A DNA stretch of 64,000 bases, taken from assembly GCF_003149185.1 (NCBI RefSeq), contig NZ_QGDO01000003.1:826379-890378 (forward strand), given 5' to 3'. The stretch comes from Sediminitomix flava (GTDB taxonomy: Bacteria > Bacteroidota > Bacteroidia > Cytophagales > Flammeovirgaceae). Shown here in pieces: positions 34,078 through 44,800 of this stretch. Each line of letters starts with the position of its first letter. Within the stretch, counting starts at the first letter, position 1. A program made the translations under genes and the position numbers. Under the pieces are notes generated by a model. The model saw only the letters and a list, made by a program, of their open reading frames with translations. It was not told where the DNA came from and made no database searches.

Positions 34078-35030
34078 TTGTCTATTTCAGTTCTACCCAT
34101 TTTTTCAGCTAGGATACTTATGTAGAACAACTGAAAAGCATGATATAGCATTATTGGAACTAAGAACAAACCAGCTTGAGTCATTCCAACAAAAAGGACA
34201 TTGGAAAAGACTGTTCCGTGAACCAATGATTTCTTTGAACCACAAAATAATGCAGTAATTTGATCTTGTCTGTTAAAGCCTAGAAAGTTGCTAATAACCT
34301 TTACAGCTTGCATCACTAAAAAGAATAGAAAAACGATCGCAAAAGCTAGAACTAATAATTCAAGGGTTTCCATTTGTTCAAAAATTCCTTGTTCAAATGA
34401 ATCACAAAAACTCTCATATACTATTATAAGGATAATGGCTTTATCAAAATTGCCTAATTGAGCTTTGTATCTGATAGCCCATTTACCCCAAAATTTGTTT
34501 AATACAACACCTAAAATTACAGGTAATAAAATTTGGAGAAATAGTTTAAGGAATATATCTCTAATGGCTAGATCACTACCTTGAGCTTGTAAAAAAGGAC
34601 TCATCCATAGAGGAGTGAGTACCATTCCTATTAGACCTGAAATACTTGCATTAAAAATTGCTGATGGAATATTACCTTTGGCAATCGACACCATTACTAC
34701 AGAAGATGATACTGTAGAAGGGAGTACTGCTAAGTAAAAAACCGCAAGCCAATAAAGACGGGTTTCTTCAGAATTTATGAATGGATAAAAGCATAAAACT
34801 AGAAGAGGAAATATGATGAAAGTAGTGCTTTGAATTAGTAAATGAAGTTTCCAATTACTCAAATCTTCTTTCATTTGAGAAGGGCTTAGCTTCAATCCAT
34901 AAAAGAAAAAAATACCAGCTATACCGTAAGTACCAATTTCTTCTAAAGGAAGAATATGTCCTAATTGAGGAATAAAATATGCAAGGATGATCATCAAGAT
35001 CAGAAGGAGTACAAACTTATCTACTTTCAT
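34074..35030 (-). CDS. bile acid:sodium symporter (SBF-like) family transporter
   Basis: This 318-residue inner-membrane protein has about ten hydrophobic segments. The first block, TYGIAGIFFFYGLKLSPSQM, followed by LAVLPSTVSSSVVMVSIAKG and FCGSKKSLVHGTVFSNVLF, is typical of the YfeH-like SBF family related to bile-acid and arsenite carriers. It probably moves an organic anion with sodium, but the substrate is not predictable. It converges on and overlaps the DUF3592-like gene by four bases. A perfect 15-bp inverted repeat lies about 64 bases upstream of its start. Confidence 0.85.
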   Translation of the reverse strand: MKVDKFVLLLILMIILAYFIPQLGHILPLEEIGTYGIAGIFFFYGLKLSPSQMKEDLSNWKLHLLIQSTTFIIFPLLVLCFYPFINSEETRLYWLAVFYLAVLPSTVSSSVVMVSIAKGNIPSAIFNASISGLIGMVLTPLWMSPFLQAQGSDLAIRDIFLKLFLQILLPVILGVVLNKFWGKWAIRYKAQLGNFDKAIILIIVYESFCDSFEQGIFEQMETLELLVLAFAIVFLFFLVMQAVKVISNFLGFNRQDQITALFCGSKKSLVHGTVFSNVLFVGMTQAGLFLVPIMLYHAFQLFYISILAEKMGRTEIDN

Positions 35031-35093
35031 TCTGTAAAAATAGATATATAAAAAAGAATAAGAAGGTCGTTAGATTTATTTTATATTTTATTG

Positions 35094-35127
35094 AATTTTC
35101 ATTCTTAACTTATTAAGAATGAAAATT
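35094..35127. promoter_or_regulatory. 15-bp inverted repeat upstream of the SBF transporter
   Basis: Bases 35094-35108 and 35113-35127 are perfect inverted repeats separated by CTTA. No strong T run follows on either strand, so it may be an operator or mRNA structure rather than a terminator. Immediately next to it, TACACA-N5-TGTGTA (35128-35144) is a second, smaller inverted repeat. Confidence 0.4.
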
Positions 35128-35144
35128 TACACAATTTATGTGTA

Positions 35145-35348
35145 GATGTAATTCTATCGCAAAAGTGAGTCAAGTGTCAGAAAGATTTGATTGAAGGGAC
35201 TTTTAGTTCTACCAATAAATCCGCCAATCATACAATGAATAAATTAACACCAAGTAAATATATAGTTCAATATATTTCTACAAGTAGCTTATCGAGAGTC
35301 TAATTTAAGGGCACAAATAGAAACTATATTTTTTTAACTTCTAATGTT
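35145..35348. other. gene-free stretch before the IS3 remnant
   Basis: No ORF is visible. One end of the former insertion sequence should lie here, but I could not recognise a terminal inverted repeat or a target duplication. Confidence 0.35.
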
Positions 35349-36110
35349 ATGGAAAAATATGATACCGCATTTAAAGAGATAGTTCTAGACTTACTTTCAT
35401 CAGGATATTCAATAAGTCAATTAGCCAAAGATTATCAAGCAAGTTTAATTACGCTTAGTAATTGGCTGAAAAGTCAATAAGTCCTGAAGGTTTATTGGTT
35501 GGAAGGATGTTAATTGTTGAAATATAGGTAGTTAAATAATTAAAGAAATCCCTGGGAAATACTGAACTAGAACGTTATATCTTAAAAATAACATGAGCAT
35601 TTTCTCCAAGAAAGACTGAATAAGTACGAGTCGATTAAGAGTTATAAATGTTTTTATTCAGTTGAGAAAATGTGTACGAACTTAAATTAAAGACTAGTAG
35701 AAACTCGTTTTACAAATGGGATTATTTCATACAGGTATAAACATCTAGTTTGTGAAGTATACACATCAAATCAAAAATCAGAAGAATATTTGAAGATAAC
35801 CTCCGAATCTATGGCAGTTACAGAATTCGCAAATAACTGGGTTAAATTGATCTTGTCCTTTTAGATGCTATGTAGCTCGTCTAACTCGAGAGATGGGACT
35901 AAGGAGTATACTAAAAAAGAAAATATATAATTACCACTGATTCTATATATGGTCAACTTGTTGCAGAGAATATATTGAATCAAATTTTCACAGAGAATAT
36001 GCTTTGTAAAACATGGGTATCAGATATTAATTATATCTGAGTATCCGATTAGTGTATTTACTTAACAATCAGGAATGATCTCGCAGACTAAATAGCTTTT
36101 ATCTGTATTA
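35349..36110 (+). pseudogene. decayed IS3-family insertion sequence (orfA and orfB remnants)
   Basis: Fragments of an IS3-type transposase can be read in order across several frames, all broken. At 35349-35480 a 43-codon piece shows the orfA helix-turn-helix (FKEIVLDLLSSGYSISQLA, ending NWLKSQ then stop). Near 35556-35618 comes NTELERYILK, then in another frame NMSIFSKKD and a stop, the usual orfA end. At 35622-35687 KYESIKSYKCFYSVEKMC is the start of orfB, followed by SFYKWD. Near 35867-35926 RLTREMGLRSILKKK appears. Near 35921-36040 comes TTDSIYGQLVAENIL and then WVSDINYI, which holds the first catalytic Asp of the DDE domain. CIYLTIRNDLAD follows, after which homology ends. The element is truncated and inactive. 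Confidence 0.85.
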
Positions 36111-36151
36111 TTCTTCGAAAGAAATTAAATATTAATATTATGTTTATCTCT

Positions 36152-36754
36152 TCATTTAAAATAGAGTATGCATCCGAATCCTACATTCATAAAGTCAAAG
36201 AAATCTAGAGAATCGTTTCTGAATTTTGTGACGCTATATAGCAATGTTCTCCCTATATCTCCATAAAAGGAAATTTTATTTATAGAATTCTCTTCACCTA
36301 TTTTAATATCAAAGCGTGTAGCTAAGAAGTATCGAGAAGTTACATCTGTCCTAAACCAATAATACCCCCTAGGGTAACCTGCAATTAGACCTTCATGCTG
36401 TGGTCCAAAAAAATAGCTAAATGTATTCCCTAAAGCTAAAGGGTAGTAGCCTATTTTTTGGGATATAAGAAAAGGTTTCACAAGCCAAAGTGTATACTTC
36501 GCGTTAATTATATTTTTAGCTCGACCTCTAGTGTTAGAAGGCACAAATCCATAACCTAATTCGAAATAATGTTTACTTTTTTTTCCTCTTATATACCCTG
36601 CACCAAAATTAAGTAGTCCATTACCTCCTCCAGTATGAATATTAAGGTAATTAGGGATTAGTTTAGACCTTTTTTGGCCAAAACTCACAAATGTGAAGGT
36701 TAGTAATGTGATGACTAAAGTGTATATTTTTATTCTACTTCTATGATTTCCCAA
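36152..36754 (-). CDS. small exported beta-barrel-like protein of unknown function
   Basis: This 200-residue protein is not in a family I recognise. It starts with TTG inside the end of the preceding phosphoesterase gene (25-base overlap), so translation is likely coupled. Residues 1-26 form a signal peptide (KIYTLVITLLTFTFVSFG). The remainder alternates hydrophobic and polar residues with many Gly, Tyr and Phe and ends GFGCILYFK, consistent with a small outer-membrane barrel. Repeated turn-like blocks such as GGGNGLLNFGAGYI and KHYFELGYGFVP support this. Its end lies next to the IS3 remnant, but the gene looks intact. Confidence 0.65.
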   Translation of the reverse strand: MGNHRSRIKIYTLVITLLTFTFVSFGQKRSKLIPNYLNIHTGGGNGLLNFGAGYIRGKKSKHYFELGYGFVPSNTRGRAKNIINAKYTLWLVKPFLISQKIGYYPLALGNTFSYFFGPQHEGLIAGYPRGYYWFRTDVTSRYFLATRFDIKIGEENSINKISFYGDIGRTLLYSVTKFRNDSLDFFDFMNVGFGCILYFK

Positions 36755-37572
36755 GTCAATTCTAAGTTTGATGATATTGTGAAAATGGAGTAATTCTTAT
36801 CAATCACATCATCTATCTGAATAGATGGAATATCCTTGTTTGTATAAGGAAAAGTTATTTCTGTTTCATGTCCATGTCCGTGAATATTAGCCAATACATT
36901 CGGTGTATTGCTAATAATGGAATCAAGCTTTGGGAAAAGTCTCAAGTCTATACTATTGTCTGTTGGTTTTATCCCTACATGAGAAAAAATGATTGATGCT
37001 TTAACTGAATCATTTTCTTGTAATTCATTTTCTAACCAAACGATATCAGGTACACTAAAGTCATATTGAAACTCTCTTGAATTAGTATTATAGAATATAA
37101 ATTTGACACTATCTAGTGTGAAAGAGTCATTCAATGGGCCATACATTTCTTCAAAAGCATCAATACCTGTTCCGAGTAGGTCGTGATTTCCAATAGTAGA
37201 AAAGAATGGAATTCGCATTTTTTTGAAGAACTCCAAACCAACCCTATATTCTTCTGGCAGTCCAAACTCTGTAATGTCTCCACCAAGAATGGCAAAAGGA
37301 ATATCATCTCTTGCGCTAATATCTTTAACGACATCGTCTAACTCATCAAATGAATTTTGATTATCGGTTAGAAAGATGAACTGAATAGAATCATTTTTAG
37401 GACTAAAATCAGAAAGAAGCATTTTATTCTTCTGATGAATATTCTTCTCATCTTCTTCAAAGTCTATATCAAAGGGTGTGAACTCATAAAGGTTACAACT
37501 AGCAAGAAGGCAGGTGCAGACAACAGTTCTTGTAAGTGATATAGCTAGTCTTGAATGGTTAATTTTTTTCAT
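36730..37572 (-). CDS. lipoprotein metallophosphoesterase
   Basis: This 280-residue protein has a lipobox, LLASC, with Cys26 as the lipidation site, so it is probably membrane-anchored outside the cytoplasm. The calcineurin-like phosphoesterase motifs are partly altered. The usual DxH first motif reads FLTDNQ. The second is GGDITEFG. Then GNHDLLG, FSHVG and GHGHE are all present. The missing His in motif 1 may change metal binding or activity. It overlaps the following small barrel gene and probably forms an operon with it. A strong hairpin lies directly upstream of its ATG (37582-37614). The substrate is unknown. Confidence 0.8.
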   Translation of the reverse strand: MKKINHSRLAISLTRTVVCTCLLASCNLYEFTPFDIDFEEDEKNIHQKNKMLLSDFSPKNDSIQFIFLTDNQNSFDELDDVVKDISARDDIPFAILGGDITEFGLPEEYRVGLEFFKKMRIPFFSTIGNHDLLGTGIDAFEEMYGPLNDSFTLDSVKFIFYNTNSREFQYDFSVPDIVWLENELQENDSVKASIIFSHVGIKPTDNSIDLRLFPKLDSIISNTPNVLANIHGHGHETEITFPYTNKDIPSIQIDDVIDKNYSIFTISSNLELTWEIIEVE

Positions 37573-38013
37573 ATTTTAAGAAAAGCATTGGAAGTGAAGA
37601 ACTTCCAATGCTTTGAAGGAGTGTAATACTTAATGAATGGTGAGGGTTAATCAAGTTGCCAACTTTGAGCTGACATTTTCAAATGTGGGTTAAACTTAGG
37701 TTGTGACTAAGTTTTTCATGGAAATTATAATGGGTTTATAAATCTAATATGTGTACAATTTATGTGATTTTGTAATAGTCACATTATCAATTTGATGTAA
37801 TTAGTTTTTAATCTTTTATAAAGATATATTTTTATTCAGATTATTATAAGTTACTCTGTGAATACTCTTAACACCTACTATTGATATTGATTTAAATATG
37901 TTAATGTCAAATAAGCTTGTTCAATAATGGTGTATTTTTATTTGAATGTTAATATATTTGATATATTAATTAAAATATTCTAATTCGTAGGCTAATTCAA
38001 GGAACGCATAAGT
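37573..38013. other. divergent intergenic region between phosphoesterase and ruvA
   Basis: This 441-base AT-rich region has no ORF. It holds the hairpin at 37582-37614 and a -7-like box TATATTTG at 37954-37961, about 52 bases before ruvA, without a clear -33 partner. Nothing else is recognisable. Confidence 0.4.
37577..37614 (-). terminator. terminator-like hairpin in the leader of the phosphoesterase gene
   Basis: A 14-bp perfect stem, 37582-37595 with 37601-37614, has a 5-base loop. On the minus strand it is followed by TTTTCTT and then, 9 bases after the stem, by the start codon. It could attenuate transcription or block ribosome entry. Confidence 0.5.
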
Positions 38014-38613
38014 ATGTATTATTATTTGAAAGGAAAACTAACCTTAAAAGCCCCAACTTTTATAGTGTTAGACGTGGGAGGGATAGGATATGAAATTTTT
38101 GTGTCTTTAAATACATCATCGAGCCTACAGGAAAATAATGAATACAAATTGTATACTTATTTTCATGTAAAAGAAGATCAACAAAGTCTTTTTGGTTTTA
38201 CTACTCTTTTAGAAAAAGAACTTTTTGAAGCTTTGATAAGCGTTTCAGGTATTGGACCATCAACTGCTTTGGCCGTTTTATCATCTATGAATCCTGAGGA
38301 AGTCATTCAAGCAATTCTTGGTGAAGACCTTAAAAGTATTCAGTCGGTAAAAGGAATTGGAGCTAAGACTGCTAAAAGGTTGATCATCGACTTGAAAGAT
38401 AAAGTAAGTAAGTTAGACCTACCTGAAGGTTTCGATACTAGTTCAGCTAGAACTTCATCTTCATACAATCCAAATATACAAGAAGCTCTTGAGGCACTTT
38501 TACAGTTGGGCTTTGCCAAACCAGCTGCCGCAAAAGTTTTAAAGTCTGTTTCTGCCAAATACGGAAATGATTTGTCAGTAGAAGACTTAATCAAATATGC
38601 ACTTAAAAATTAA
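38014..38613 (+). CDS. ruvA: Holliday junction branch migration protein RuvA
   Basis: This 199-residue protein binds four-way DNA junctions and loads the RuvB motor. Domain I is an OB fold (MYYYLKGKLTLKAPTFIVLD, YFHVKEDQQSLFGF). Domain II has two helix-hairpin-helix motifs, VSGIGPSTALAVLS and VKGIGAKTAKRLIIDL. Domain III at the C-terminus (EALLQLGFAKPAAAKVL) contacts RuvB. The length is normal. It sits just upstream of sprA, an arrangement known from other Bacteroidota such as Flavobacterium johnsoniae. Confidence 0.96.
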   Translation: MYYYLKGKLTLKAPTFIVLDVGGIGYEIFVSLNTSSSLQENNEYKLYTYFHVKEDQQSLFGFTTLLEKELFEALISVSGIGPSTALAVLSSMNPEEVIQAILGEDLKSIQSVKGIGAKTAKRLIIDLKDKVSKLDLPEGFDTSSARTSSSYNPNIQEALEALLQLGFAKPAAAKVLKSVSAKYGNDLSVEDLIKYALKN

Positions 38614-38803
38614 TATATGAAGCACCTCTACACAGCGTGAAAAACTAAATAGTGTATATTCATTTTATGTGAATAATGTTTCTTTTCAAGGAAAATATTA
38701 CTGATAAGAACTTTTCTGCCTCTAAATCAAGGTAGACCAATTGCTTATACCTGAATATTTCCTTTTTTTAATAAAGTTGTAGAGATAGCTAATTTCAATT
38801 GTT
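38614..38803. other. ruvA-sprA spacer
   Basis: This 190-base stretch has no ORF and no strong terminator. I see no confident promoter; readthrough from ruvA into sprA is possible. Confidence 0.3.
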
Positions 38804-41800
38804 TTGACTAGGATAACCAAATTAATAAGGCTGTGTTTAGTATTCAGTTTTGTGTTTACACTACTGTCTAATATTTCAGCTGCCCCAAAGACGAGGTTTC
38901 AGCAGATACCTCAAAATGTGGTATTGGATCAAGATACAACTAAGAAGTCTGGCAAAGTTAAGGGAATCAAACCCTACGAGTCCGATCGTTATGGAGACCC
39001 TTTTTCGAATAAGAGAACATCTTCACCGGTAATTATTCAAAATCCTGATGCGATTAAGTTAGGTGTTGAATTAGATTCATCTGGAAAGAACTTTAACGTT
39101 TCAGAAACATATGATGGGCTAGATTATAGACCAGAAACACAAATACCTTATGGAAGCTATGAAGTTTATAGGTATTTGAAAGACCAAAATGATTATTGGA
39201 AAAATCTTGCCATCCAACAAGATGGAGGGGATAACTTGCCTGGAGATGACAACCGTAGAATCATTCCTGTAATTGATGGTGGAAAAGTAGTGGATTGGTT
39301 GTTTGGTGGTAGCACTATAGATATACAAACGTCAGGTAACCTTGTTCTTGATTTTGGAGGACTTTGGCAACGTGTAGACAATCCTGAAATTCCAGTAAGA
39401 CAGCAAAGGGTTGGAGGTTTTAATTTTGATCAACAGATTGGTTTCAGTATGGTTGGTCAGATTGGAACAAAGCTTCAAGTAAGTGCGAACTACGATACGA
39501 AGAGTACCTTTGATTTTCAGCAACAATTTAATATTAACTATACTGCGGCCGAGGAGGATATAGTCCAAGATGTTCAAGTTGGTAATGTTAGCTTTCCAGT
39601 ATCTAACTCTTTGATTACAGGTGCACAAAATCTTTTTGGTGTTTACACTAAGTTACGCTTTGGGAATTTATGGGTTAGCTCAATTTTTTCATCACATCAA
39701 GGAGCTACTGAAACCATTGTAATTAAAAATGGTGCACAGACACAAGAAGTAGAACTTCAAGGGTATGAGTATGATGAAAATCGTCACTTCTTTTTAGGTC
39801 ATTATTTTAGAGACAGGTATGAAGGTGCTTTAACAGCCTTACCAAATGTTGCTGCAGGTGTTGATATCACTAACATTAAGGTATATGTGACAAATAGATC
39901 TAATGCCACTCAGAACTTAAGAGGTGTGGTTGGACTTTTGGATTTGGGTGAAGGAGATCCTTTTAATAATGAATGGGGAGGGAATGGGGTTTCTAATCCA
40001 ACAGATAATGGTAATAATACTCTTTATTCTCAACTGAGTAATATAGATCGTACACCAACAAGTGTTAGAGCAATACTTGAAAGTGAAGGATTAAATAATG
40101 GTACAGAATACGAAATATTAACTTCAGCAAGAGAATTAACAGAGGCTGAATATACAATTCACGGAGGAGTAACAAAAAATAGTTTAGGATACATAAGCCT
40201 TAAAACTCCTCTCAGAAATGATGAAATGCTTGCAATTGCTTTTGAATATTCTGTTCAAGGTCAAAGATTTCAAGTAGGTGAATTGCAGAACGATATAAAT
40301 ACCTTAGGTTTAGGAGCTACCGATTTGATCTTTATGAAGCTTTTAAAGCCTGCCTCTATTCAGATCGACGTGCCTAACCCTAATAATCAAAGTGAGATTG
40401 TTAGGTATCCTGCTTGGGATTTAATGATGAAAAATATTTATTCATTAGATGCTACAGGCTTACAACGTGATAACTTTAGGTTTAATGTTATCTATAGAAA
40501 TGATGCTACTGGAGCTGATAACCCAAGTATACAGGATATACCTGCGCTTAAAGATTCACTTTTTGTTAGAATTTTTAACGTAGATCAATTAGATAGAAAC
40601 CAAAGTCGAAATCCAGATAGCTTTTTTGATTATGTTTCAGGAGTAACCGTAAATGAAAATGACGGATTATTAATCTTTCCTGTTCTAGAGCCTTTTGGAG
40701 AAACAATGAGTAGTACTCTCCAACAAGTGGGAGCTTCTGGTTTTGAAAGTCAGTATGTTTTTAGTGATCTCTATAGTCAGACAAAAGCAGATGCTCAGAA
40801 CAATACAATTCAGAATAAATATTATATCCAAGGAGAGTATCAGTCATCCTCAGGTGGAGATATTTTTCTTCCAGGTATAAATATTTCAGAAGGGTCGGTA
40901 GTCGTAACAATGGGTGGTTCTCCTTTATCAGAAGGAACTGATTATAGTGTAGATTATCAGTTTGGTAGGGTTAAAATTTTAAATCCAAATGTTTTAGGTT
41001 CTAATCAAGATATCAGAATTACGTATGAGAGAGCAGACCTGTTTAACGTTAAAACTAAAAATCTAGTTGGAGTTGATTTAGAATATCATTTCTCACCAGA
41101 TTTTAAGTTGACCTCGACTTTGCTTCATTTAACGGAAAGACCATTGACTTCTAGAGTTTCAGTAGGCTCAGAGTCTTTGAAGAACACCATGTGGGGTACG
41201 ACCTTAGATTATAGATCAGAATCTAGGTTTTTAACAAAAATGGTAGATGCTTTACCTGGTATTAGTACGAAAGCTCCATCTAATTTTGTGTTTAAAGGTG
41301 AGTTTGCTCAGCTTATTCCTGGAACACCTAAAATAGTCGGTGACGAGGGGACTGCATATATAGATGATTTTGAGGGAAGTGAGATTTCATATAATCAAAC
41401 TAGAACGGTTCAAGAGTGGAAGTTAGGTTCTACTCCTGTTCGTATTTTGGAAGATATAGGATTGGACCAAGGAAGTGATTCTTTAGCCGTGAACTATAAT
41501 AGAGCAAAGGTTGCTTGGTATAACATTGATAATATCTTCTATTCAAATGGTAATGGTACGTTTTCCCGACCTTCAAATATTACTGATCAAGATTTAAATA
41601 ATCATTACATAAGAAGTATTGGTTTTAACGAGGTTTTTCCAGGTAGAGATCAACAGCAAATTTCTACAAATGAAATTTCTTTTGATATCGCGTATTATCC
41701 AGAAGAAAGAGGACCTTATAACTACTCCGAAAATGTAACCTCAGATGGTAAATTAAATAATCCAGAATCAAACTTCGGAGCACTTACAAGGGCTATTCAA

Positions 41801-44800
41801 ACCAATGTAGATTTTGAGAATCTTAATATACAGTATATTGAATTTTGGTTACTTGACCCATTCTTAAATGGTCCAAATGGACAAATTGAAGGGGCTACAA
41901 ATAATAATACTGGAGGACGTTTTTACTTTAACCTAGGAGATATCTCCGAAGATTTAATTCCTGATGGACAACATTTCTTCGAAAATGGATTGTCTGCTAA
42001 TCAAGATCAAAACAGAGAAAATGACCCTTGGGGAGTAATCCCTAATGTAACTCCTTTGGGAACAAATGCATTTAATCAAGCGGTGCCAAGAGATGCTCAA
42101 GATGTTGGGTATGATGGTTTAAGGAATGATGATGAAGTGAGCTTCTTTAGTGATTTCTTAAGTGTTTTAGGAGCTAATCTTAATGCAGATGCTTTAGCTC
42201 AAATAACAGCTGACCCATCATCTGATAATTTTAGGTATTATTTAGATGCAGGGTTTGATCAAGAAGATGCGAAGATTTTAGCTCGTTATAAAGACTTTAA
42301 TAACCCTGATGGTAACTCACCAGCAAATAGTGGAAATGCAGATTTTCCATCTTCTTCAACTAGTATTCCCGACAATGAAGACTTGAACAACGATAATCAA
42401 GTCAACCTTACAAATAAGTATTATGAGTACGAATTAGAATTTAGGCCTGAGGATTTTGACCCTAGTTTGCCATTGTCTCCTAATTTGAAATATGCGACAG
42501 ATAGAATCACAGCTAATGTTAATGGAGAGGAGGTAAATTGGTATCAATTTAGAATACCTGTCAATCAAAGTGATGAAGCTGTAGGAGGTATAGATAACTT
42601 AAAATCTGTTCGTTTCATGCGAATGTATATGACAGGCTGGGAGCAACCCGTAGTTTTAAGAATGGTAGACTTTAAGCTTGTCGGTGCTCAATGGAGAGTT
42701 TTTGCAGGAGATATTGATGATAGAAATGCTTCGCCAATTGAAGGTGTTCCTGATAATACTGGTTTTACAGTGGCTTCAGTGAATATTGAACAAAATGGAG
42801 TGTCTAATGGAGAGACAACTCCTTATGTTGTACCTCCAGGGATAATTCGTGACTTTGACCCTACATCTACAGTGACAAGGCAATTAAATGAGCAATCTAT
42901 TCAATTGTCCGTAAATCGATTAGAACCTGAAGAGGGAAGAGGTGTTTATAAAACATTTAGTTTAGATCTTATCAACTATGAACGACTTAAAATGGAAATT
43001 CATGCTGAGGGGGGGAATCAAGTAAATGATGATGAGGCTGTAGCATTCATTCGATTAGGTACTGACTTTACTCAAAACTATTATGAAATAGAGGTACCAT
43101 TGAAACTGACAACTCCAAGAACGTCAAGTGCTCCATCGCAGGTTTGGAGGCAAGAAAATAGAATTGATTTAGAGCTTGCTAGATTAATCGATGTTAAGCT
43201 TAATCGAGACACAGATAGATTTCCATTAGATAGTGTTTTTGTCAATCCTGAAAAAATTGGGAATTATACAGTAAGTGTTAGAGGTCGTCCAGATTTAAGT
43301 AGCGTAAAATCTGCTATGCTTGGTTTACGAAATAACACTCAGAACAAAACAATCGAAGATGTGATTGTTTGGTTTAATGAATTAAGAGTATCAGGAATTA
43401 ATACGTTTTCTTCTTGGGCTGCCAATGCTCGTTTAGATGCTTCATTGGCTGATTTTGCAGATCTTTCGACCAATATAAGTTACAGCACTGCTGGCTTTGG
43501 TGGAATTCAAGACCCAATATCTGCTCGTCAACGTTCAACGAATATGAACTTTGGTATAACTACAAATATCCAACTGGATAAATTATACCTAAATAGAGTT
43601 GGTATTTCATTACCAGTACTGTTTTCTTATCAAAGAGGTACTTCAGAGCCTTACTTTGATCCATTTGACCCAGATGTTCCCCTTGACCTCAAAATTAAAA
43701 CCTTCGAAAACACTAGTGAGGGGATAAATTATAGAAATGAGGTCATGGAAGAAACTTGGGCTAGGAGTATTAACATTTCAAATTTCTCTAAGAGAAAAAT
43801 GAATCCGAATGCGAAATCTTACCCTTGGGATATTGAGAATGTTTCTCTTTTTGGAGGGTATTCAGATTCTTATACTAAGAGTATGAATATCAATGAGCAA
43901 AATGGAGAGCGTTGGAATACAGGCTTCAATTATGCTTATACAAATCCATTAAAACCTTGGGAGCCGTTTAAGAATTCTAAATTTCTTGATGCAGGAATTT
44001 TCAGATTAATAAAAGACTTTAATCTGATGCCAATCCCATCTAATTTTAATACCCGATGGGAAGTGAGAAGAGATTTTACTGAAACGCAATATAGGTCTCA
44101 AAGTTTTGGTGAATTTGTAGTAGATGAACCACTATATGATAAGAGTTTCCTTTTCAATAGAAATTATAATTTGGGGTGGAATATATCTAATAATTTGAAT
44201 TTGACATATACTTCAAATGCAAATTCAATTATTGATGAACCCCTTGAAACAAACCTTTCATCTAATGAAGTTTGGAATCAAATTGCGGAATTAGGAACAC
44301 TAAGAAATTACAATCAGACAATTTCAGGGAATTATGCATTACCGCTAGATAAGTTTCCACTTACAAGCTTTTTGAGTGCGAATGCTTTATATACTGCAGA
44401 TTTGGGATGGACGGGTTCTCCTGATGATTTTGTAGGTACAGATGGTAATGATCTAGGTAATACTATTCAAAATAGACAACAGATTGCCTTGAATGGTAAA
44501 GTTTCTATGACAAAAATCTACTCTTCAATACCTTACTTACAGCGATTTGAAAAATCTGGAGGAAGCCGTAGTAGAAATAGATCAAGAAGTAGAAACAGAG
44601 CTTCTTCAAGTGAAGATGTACTACAATGGAGGATTGAAAGGCTAGATGCAAAAATCAAGAAACTTAATGATAAGTTACTTAAAAAGAAGAATAAGAATCA
44701 GTACAAGTTAGAGAAGGAAAGAAAAGAACGTGACGAGGTACTTGATAAAATGAGGAGAGAAGTTGAGAAACTCAAAGCTGAAAATAAGCCTTATGAAGTT

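Noticed and set aside
37755-37766. 12-base string ACAATTTATGTG shared with 35131-35142
   Set aside because: Only two copies in AT-rich spacer DNA; chance is a sufficient explanation.
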